This document shows, piece by piece, positions 63,506 through 64,000 of a DNA stretch of 64,000 nucleotides. Position 1 is the first letter of the stretch. Every line of letters starts with the position of its first letter. The stretch covers positions 42,487 through 106,486 of IMG/VR virus record IMGVR_UViG_3300042520_001558. One strand, 5' to 3'. Source of the stretch: a virus. Both the position numbers and the translations under genes were made by a program. A model generated the notes under the pieces. It worked only from the letters and a program-made list of their open reading frames with translations. It did no database searches and was not told where the DNA came from.

Positions 63506-64000
63506 ATGAGCAAAGTTATTACAATATATCAAAAGCCTTTAGACAAACCAGTTAGACGTTATCTTCTTGGCAATGGAATATTTACTAAATGTATCACATC
63601 TATCAAAATTGAAGACGATCATGACAATAAACATTATTCTATAGACAATCTCAATCGAACTTTGTTTATTGACCAAGATGATAAAAGTTTTTGGTATAAA
63701 AATCGTAATGACAACGGTGCATCCAAGTATGCAATAACTAAACCTAAATATGGACGTCCATATCAAACTCTAAATCTCGGTGGTGCAACACCTATTCGGA
63801 TATATGAAGACGACATCATTATGTTTGAAAACGTTATTCCTTCGCCATTAGGACCTACAATCAAAGGAATTCTATTGAAAGTCGACGAAGAATACAAGTT
63901 GCGAAATGGTATGAGGATGAAGATTGTTGCATGCATATCTGATAAAGATTATACTGATGATGAAGTTTTTGTTGGAGTGTATAAGATTGACAGATTGAAT
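63506..64000 (+). CDS. Protein of unknown function, paralogue of the 59729 gene, 3' end outside the window
   Basis: An ATG at 63506 opens a frame that runs to the window edge (165 codons visible). The N-terminal part (MSKVITIYQKPLDKPVRRYL) and the middle (FWYKNRNDNGASKYAITKPK) are not recognised. The last visible part (DEEYKLRNGMRMKIVACISD, then VFVGVYKIDRLN) resembles residues 150-190 of the 59729 product. A GGAGAAG site precedes the start. Function unknown; the two proteins probably derive from duplication of an EYxxxNGxxxKI module. Confidence 0.7.
   Translation, partial: MSKVITIYQKPLDKPVRRYLLGNGIFTKCITSIKIEDDHDNKHYSIDNLNRTLFIDQDDKSFWYKNRNDNGASKYAITKPKYGRPYQTLNLGGATPIRIYEDDIIMFENVIPSPLGPTIKGILLKVDEEYKLRNGMRMKIVACISDKDYTDDEVFVGVYKIDRLN

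Overview
The window is an AT-rich stretch of a large T4-related myovirus genome. The marker genes are T4-type: a dCMP hydroxymethylase with the T4 gp42 signature, a type II topoisomerase made of a fused gp39/gp60-like subunit plus a gp52-like subunit, a T4 Rnl1-like RNA ligase, a phage thymidylate synthase, a DenV-superfamily glycosylase and a phage Hsp20. Two promoter classes also match T4 practice: early promoters of the form TTTACA - 16/17 bp - TATAAT, and late promoters with the octamer TATAAATA or CATAAATA. The long fibre genes and dense accessory genes suggest a jumbo-sized phage of a Gram-negative host. The host cannot be named from the sequence.

Layout. Positions 1-18.8 kb hold a leftward late cluster of fibre and adhesin genes: collagen-like, glycine-rich, Kelch-like, DUF4376-like, a fibre with a C-terminal S74 chaperone, and a 1691-residue modular fibre. 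A divergent intergenic region (18.75-19.21 kb) carries a 148-bp element that recurs inverted at 58.7 kb. The 19.2-26.7 kb segment holds early or metabolic genes: dCMP hydroxymethylase, an Fe-S DinG/XPD-like helicase, a thymidylate-kinase-like P-loop protein and a phosphoesterase. At 26.7-30.1 kb a late operon encodes a nucleotidyltransferase, two GNAT-like proteins and an ATP-dependent-ligase-like protein. Three of these four begin with a short FxxFL-type leader ending in (I/L)xE, like the capsid-targeting leader of T4 internal proteins. The 30.2-43.2 kb segment is an early/replicative block with HNH nuclease, PD-(D/E)XK-like protein, topoisomerase, two J-domain proteins, a MazG-like pyrophosphohydrolase and thymidylate synthase. 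It ends in a strong terminator. The 43.3-55.9 kb segment is rightward and late: another leader-bearing protein, small proteins, a 27-residue-repeat protein, a 1616-residue fibre and further virion-like proteins. The 56-64 kb segment returns to early genes (RNA ligase, Sm-like protein, small HNH protein, glycosylase), with Hsp20 under a late promoter and two leftward late genes, one a second leader-bearing nucleotidyltransferase.

How the parts work together. Hydroxymethylase, MazG-like pyrophosphohydrolase, thymidylate synthase and the dNMP-kinase-like protein make sense as a pathway that remodels pyrimidine pools for hydroxymethylcytosine DNA. RNA ligase, a second ligase-like protein and two nucleotidyltransferases point to nucleic-acid repair or counter-defence.

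The most interesting hypothesis is that five or more late proteins, including nucleotidyltransferases, a GNAT-like protein, a ligase and a nuclease-like protein, are packaged inside the capsid and delivered with the DNA. The second is the pair of inverted 148-bp noncoding elements, each with a conserved 99-bp core, a variable 20-bp spacer of constant length and a conserved 29-bp core. No tRNA genes, CRISPR arrays or insertion sequences were seen. All family assignments come from reading motifs by eye, without database searches.
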